From: GCA-020348445 sp965372465
GTDB lineage: Archaea; Thermoplasmatota; Thermoplasmata; GCA-020350865
DNA: 7,415 bases
Assembly (NCBI GenBank): GCA_965372465.1
Contig: CBDVCK010000189.1
Coordinates: 1 to 7,415, forward strand
Direction: 5' to 3'
A program made the position numbers and the translations under genes. This document shows, piece by piece, positions 6,701-7,415 of this stretch (position 1 is the stretch's first letter; the number at the start of each line of letters is the position of its first letter). The notes beneath the pieces were generated by a model. It made no database searches. It saw only the letters and a list, made by a program, of their open reading frames with translations, and was not told the DNA's origin.

Positions 6701-7415
6701 ATGACATTTTAATTTCCCCCGATGAGGTTATAACTTATACCCTGGATTTGATGCCTTCGGGTATGCAAATCAACTCCTCAGGAACTATTACCTGGATTCC
6801 AACAGATACTCAGGCATTTTTTTCCTTCAATGTCACCGTCAATGTTACTGATGGTGAGGAATATGATATTCAGGTATTCGAAATATCGGTAATCAACATA
6901 AATGATGATCCTGTAATTAATTCCACTCCCATAGCCGAGGCCATGGAAGATGAACCTTATACTTACGCCGTCAATGCAAGTGATGTGGATTTAGGGGACG
7001 AGCTGATATATTCATTGGATCTGGCCCCCCTGGGTATGAGCATCGATGGTGCGTCCGGTATGATATCGTGGTTTCCAACAAATGATCACATAGGTGAAAA
7101 TGAGGTTGCAGTCAACGTCACCGATTCCAATGGCGGCTACGATACCCAGGAGTTTTCCATCTGGATTGTTAATACCAATGATGCTCCTTTCCTTGATTCA
7201 ATTGGAGACCTTTTTGCCACTGAGGATGACCCATTCCATTTTCAGGTTAATGCAACAGATTTCGATTTATATGATACTTTGAAGTTCTATGATGATTCGG
7301 ATCTTTTTATCATCAACAAAAACACAGGTATAATTTCCTTCACACCCAGAAATGCGGATGTGGGTGTTTATACAATTGAAATCTTAGTGGTGAGAGAAGC
7401 ATTGAACGGGATGAT
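3748..7415 (+). CDS. Giant envelope protein: TIGR03790-type caspase/gingipain-like head with inserted CBM-like domain, then CARDB, two PKD and at least four cadherin/Ig-like domains (3'-truncated)
   Basis: The frame is open from ATG 3748 to the right edge (1222 codons plus two bases, no stop). Residues 1-19 carry a few basic residues. Residues 20-33 are a strongly hydrophobic helix (signal peptide or signal anchor), so the rest lies outside the cell. Residues 83-323 and 486-580 together match the TIGR03790 family of uncharacterised proteins. Landmarks are NYDDVLVIRN-x-NSP, VTTKDVPLRV (157-166), GYTSWGSNDGN (310-320), GALAETYVSTGGRSF (490-504), EP...HPD (532-542) and GDPK-x-x-PY (573-580), a layout like the C25/gingipain fold. 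Residues 324-482 are a separate beta-sandwich insertion. Residues 584-699 are a CARDB domain, 700-781 and 783-868 are PKD domains, and 870-957, 959-1052, 1055-1144 and 1146 onward are cadherin/Ig-like repeats. The role is probably adhesion, glycan binding or surface processing. Peptidase activity is doubtful because no His/Cys dyad stands out at the expected places. The C-terminus and any sorting signal lie beyond the window. Confidence 0.87.
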   Translation, partial: MATRPNEVLIGNHLGRVSPLPIIIVIVLLILLGSLQIQSTDSLPNNDNIVIESSTNQIDSLPLEPERPITSTRSEPDYYELINYDDVLVIRNLNSPMSTQIADYFQAKRNISDLNICNISTSTSETIDRATFDSEIRTPIEDHIVNNSLLGVINFIVTTKDVPLRVAEQDTSDDDWNQPWTIDRASVDAELALILGPYQNYIGDENRINNPYFDPAPYDDFTFVQYGFFLVSRLTGYDFEDIKSMIDSTEESIGRQGTFVLDVDPGRDGGGWQSGNDWMRDANTTLVTNGFDVLLDETSTFLTGQANTSGYTSWGSNDGNYPTNSLLNTGFETDGNGDDVPDNWYFVNDTGMGSIDRNDTEIRNGAWSVRISRNTTGGDSSYAAQNFTVKPGTRYYAVGYANLSGVTPEKGVLLQIRAIDSQGYIVSYFNGTTRTGTTGSWVSLGQVHFEPIAGIINISVCAVLAESQGTVFFDDIRLYEIKPHNQWIPGALAETYVSTGGRSFNYPTAYGQSLVADLIRDGVTGVKGYVYEPYLSACAHPDILFDAYTQGFRMAESYYMASEFLSWMDVVVGDPKVAPYDLDIAPDVSILTDDITFSNGRAQARDEIKIHATIRNLGKAFVYDLEVGFYLGDPIAGGTFLGNETLDVDGLGSNVASITWNTSGYIGDYNITIVLDPLDVYRELNENNNIANRTVNTFHPIADAGPDDSILEDSPIIFDASGSFDNTSIVNYTWDFQDGNFGFGENPSHSFTAQDFYVVVLNVTNVFGLWDLDTVNITVTNVEPIADAGGDISGFEWENMEFNASASWDTPSDVGSLNYTWNLGIGGIGYGMIITYSYQDDGVYIITLNVTDDDGNTSSDTLTVTLSNSAPAISQVSPQVAYEDSSFILQIFAIDVAKDTITFSDNSSIFDIDSITGLISFTPENEDVGVYLINITTGDEDGGESHMEFELIIENTNDPPHIVSLPGYEAVENSQYLYDVVVTDDDILISPDEVITYTLDLMPSGMQINSSGTITWIPTDTQAFFSFNVTVNVTDGEEYDIQVFEISVININDDPVINSTPIAEAMEDEPYTYAVNASDVDLGDELIYSLDLAPLGMSIDGASGMISWFPTNDHIGENEVAVNVTDSNGGYDTQEFSIWIVNTNDAPFLDSIGDLFATEDDPFHFQVNATDFDLYDTLKFYDDSDLFIINKNTGIISFTPRNADVGVYTIEILVVREALNGM
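3749..3762 (+). other. Small inverted repeat over the start codon of the giant surface-protein gene
   Basis: TGGCC-ACAA-GGCCA could fold into a 5-bp stem with a 4-base loop that takes in the last two bases of the ATG. It lies 6 bases after the Shine-Dalgarno site, so it could affect initiation. It is short, and it also encodes Ala-Thr-Arg-Pro, so chance is possible. Confidence 0.3.
3789..3810 (+). other. GC-rich inverted repeat early in the giant surface-protein gene
   Basis: GGGGAG at 3789-3794 and CTCCCC at 3805-3810 can pair as a 6-bp stem with a 10-base loop, just ahead of the codons for the hydrophobic signal segment. With the stem at 3749 it gives two possible hairpins in the first 65 bases of the message. 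No function can be shown from sequence. Confidence 0.3.
4717..5193 (+). other. CBM4/9-like (galactose-binding-like) beta-sandwich inserted in the TIGR03790 head (residues 324-482)
   Basis: The segment opens with N-S-L-L-N-T-G-F-E and D-x-W, as carbohydrate-binding modules of the CBM4/9 type commonly do (N-x-[FL]-E ... P-x-x-W). It continues with alternating strands (GAWSVRIS, FTVKPGTRYYAVGYANL, GSWVSLGQVHF) and closes with VFFDDIRLYE, the usual last strand of such domains. It sits between SWGSNDGN and PGALAETYVSTGGRSF, which I would expect to be close together in the TIGR03790 core. It is therefore an inserted domain, not a terminal appendage. Sugar binding is an inference from fold type. Confidence 0.65.
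5497..5844 (+). other. CARDB-type domain (residues 584-699)
   Basis: The segment begins with PDVSILTDDITFSN and continues with DEIKIHATIRNLGKAFVYD, a strand pattern typical of CARDB (cell adhesion related domain in bacteria and archaea). It ends with the characteristic DVYRELNENNNIANRTV, close to the usual D-x-x-x-x-[VL]-x-E-x-N-E-x-NN-x-A. It follows the last TIGR03790 motif (GDPK-x-x-PY) directly and links the head to the PKD stalk. Confidence 0.8.
5845..6351 (+). repeat. Two tandem PKD domains (residues 700-781 and 783-868)
   Basis: Both start with P-I-A-D-A-G and have the PKD core pattern: F-[DN]-A-S-x-S near the start, Y-T-W-[DN] in the middle (732-735 in copy 1, 819-822 in copy 2), then a YS/HSF strand, G/D-x-Y-x-x-x-L-N-V-T, and a final V-T-V/L strand. 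Copy 1 has WDFQDGN, where PKD domains usually have WDFGDG. Copy 2 has WNLGIGG, a more diverged form. PKD domains usually act as spacers or binding modules in surface proteins. Confidence 0.82.
6355..7415 (+). repeat. At least four tandem cadherin/Ig-like (He_PIG-type) domains, the last cut by the window edge
   Basis: The domains fall at about residues 870-957, 959-1052, 1055-1144 and 1146-1222+, joined by N-x-N-D-x-P linkers (NTNDPP, NINDDP, NTNDAP). Each begins with a [AV]-x-E-[DN] strand and has an [IV]-[ST]-[FW]-x-P motif in the middle. Acidic linker residues suggest calcium binding, as in cadherin-like repeats. The first and fourth share ISFTP-x-N-x-DVGVY; the second and third share P-x-GM-x-I and W-x-PT. 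Confidence 0.75.

Overview
The window looks like a piece of an archaeal chromosome, most likely a euryarchaeon of the Thermoplasmatota type. The reasons are archaeal-style initiation (G-rich Shine-Dalgarno sites and one TTG start), AT-rich box-A-like elements ahead of two gene starts, frequent AGG/AGA and ATA codons, and large secreted proteins with parallel beta-helix, CARDB, PKD and cadherin/Ig-like modules. One of these proteins ends in an Ile-Pro-Glu-Phe / membrane helix / basic tail. The lineage is inferred from style; no rRNA or other marker gene is present.

Layout: four genes, all on the + strand, fill almost the whole window. (1) Bases 1-1722: the 3' part of a gene for a secreted or surface right-handed beta-helix protein, cut by the left edge. 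It has a very regular 22-residue ladder flanked by two copies of the same beta-rich module, and a C-terminal membrane anchor. (2) Bases 1796-2740: a PF06695/COG2426 ('putative small multidrug export') integral membrane protein with an extra acidic cytoplasm-like N-terminal tail. (3) Bases 2724-3680: a GalE-like NAD-dependent sugar-nucleotide epimerase/dehydratase whose start lies inside gene 2, so the two are probably co-transcribed and translationally coupled. (4) Bases 3748-7415: the first 1222 codons of a giant envelope protein, open at the right edge. It has a TIGR03790-type (gingipain/caspase-like fold) head interrupted by a carbohydrate-binding-module-like beta-sandwich, then CARDB, two PKD domains and at least four cadherin/Ig-like domains.

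How they may work together: the region reads as a cell-surface neighbourhood. Two large, Asn-sequon-rich extracellular proteins flank a small operon encoding a membrane protein and a sugar-nucleotide epimerase. The epimerase could supply a sugar for N-glycans or other surface glycans, but nothing in the sequence proves that link. I see no rRNA, tRNA, CRISPR array, transposase or defence system. The gaps between genes are 73 and 67 bases and hold only candidate promoters and ribosome-binding sites. The points most worth a second look are the split and apparently dyad-less caspase-like head of gene 4, and the module duplication and 22/44-residue repeat hierarchy of gene 1.
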